The notes under the pieces are model-generated. The model was not told where the DNA came from and did no database searches. It saw only the letters and a list, made by a program, of their open reading frames with translations. From positions 1-64,000 of the forward strand of contig JADNSB010000044.1 of the NCBI GenBank assembly GCA_019695575.1: DNA of 64,000 nucleotides. Direction: 5' to 3'. Of the stretch, positions 63,956 through 64,000 are shown in pieces; the stretch's first letter is position 1, and every line of letters begins with the position of its first letter. Origin of the DNA: Angomonas ambiguus. Lineage: Eukaryota > Euglenozoa > Kinetoplastea > Trypanosomatida > Trypanosomatidae. The position numbers and the translations under genes are program-made.

Positions 63956-64000
63956 TTACCGCTGCTGCAGCCCCACTATCCACTCCGCTACATCCCCCAA
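63956..64000 (-). CDS. C-terminal end of a further minus-strand gene (partial)
   Basis: GC content rises sharply at the right edge. In one minus frame the last codons read LGDVAEWIVGLQQR followed by TAA (complement of 63956-63958), with third positions mostly G, as in neighbouring genes. A second frame is also open to a stop at 63903-63905 (ending KYLLVPQEEGAKNKIKL) and is a weaker alternative because its third positions are less G/C-rich. The product cannot be identified from so few residues. Confidence 0.4.
   Translation of the reverse strand: MGDVAEWIVGLQQR

Noticed and set aside
1040-64000. Retroposons or other mobile elements
   Set aside because: No reverse transcriptase, integrase, transposase or terminal-repeat structure was recognised; A-runs in spacers are too general to be insertion tails.
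1-64000. Strand-switch region or centromere-like segment
   Set aside because: All supported genes are on the minus strand; the AT-rich spacers are frequent and ordinary here, so none stands out as a special chromosomal site.

Overview
The window reads as a piece of a kinetoplastid (trypanosomatid-like) nuclear genome. About 32 intron-free protein genes lie head to tail, all on the minus strand, with no strand switch. This is the layout of a polycistronic transcription unit transcribed from position 64000 towards 1. Coding DNA is fairly GC-rich. The spacers are extremely AT-rich, with A or T homopolymers, TTA/TAA, TTG and TA microsatellites, and purine-rich plus-strand runs that become polypyrimidine tracts on the sense strand, as expected upstream of spliced-leader acceptor sites. 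Gene content agrees: tandem AAAP transporters, a POT1/PUT-like APC permease, a purine-salvage nucleoside hydrolase, a MYST acetyltransferase, several flagellar/ciliary proteins and mitochondrial proteins with short presequences. I cannot name the species from sequence alone.

Layout, left to right (opposite to transcription). 1-1039: N-terminal part of an unknown Ser/Pro-rich protein that ends, at the window edge, in a perfect 13-residue (39-bp) tandem repeat. 1499-3577: bromodomain plus CW zinc-finger protein. 3873-5837: threonine synthase. 5838-7545: a 1.7-kb non-coding AT-rich spacer. 7546-9618: inositol polyphosphate kinase. 10410-11789: unknown coiled-coil protein. 12461-19650: a three-gene transporter block (two paralogous AAAP carriers and one APC permease). 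20546-23960: proteasome alpha subunit, unknown probably mitochondrial protein, COQ11-like dehydrogenase. 25326-28064: protein with four CCHC zinc knuckles. 29315-31606: VIT/vWA protein. 32110-34734: TRAP-gamma, HINT hydrolase, quinone oxidoreductase. 34984-39774: Sec5-like exocyst subunit. 40101-45601: CFAP184, a Bfr1-like/multi-KH fusion, BBIP1 (BBS18), redoxin-fold protein. 46605-52472: WW-like protein, chromo/chromoshadow-like protein, mitochondrial bL12, MYST acetyltransferase. 53009-54079: nucleoside hydrolase. 54519-63627: Pro-rich unknown, mitochondrial J protein, CH-like coiled-coil protein, second J protein, Tim44/mL45-like protein. 63956-64000: tail of one more gene.

Functional themes are chromatin (bromo-CW, chromo/chromoshadow, MYST), cilium/flagellum (CFAP184, BBIP1, possibly the CH-like protein), secretion (TRAP-gamma, Sec5) and mitochondrion (bL12, mL45-like, J protein, COQ11-like). 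In such genomes neighbours share transcription but not necessarily function, so no operon logic should be read into adjacency. I saw no tRNA, rRNA, CRISPR, retroelement or origin. The most unusual items are the Bfr1-KH fusion, the conserved pre-membrane module of the AAAP pair, the single-chain chromo plus chromoshadow-like protein, and the recurring TA and CAA microsatellites just upstream of start codons.
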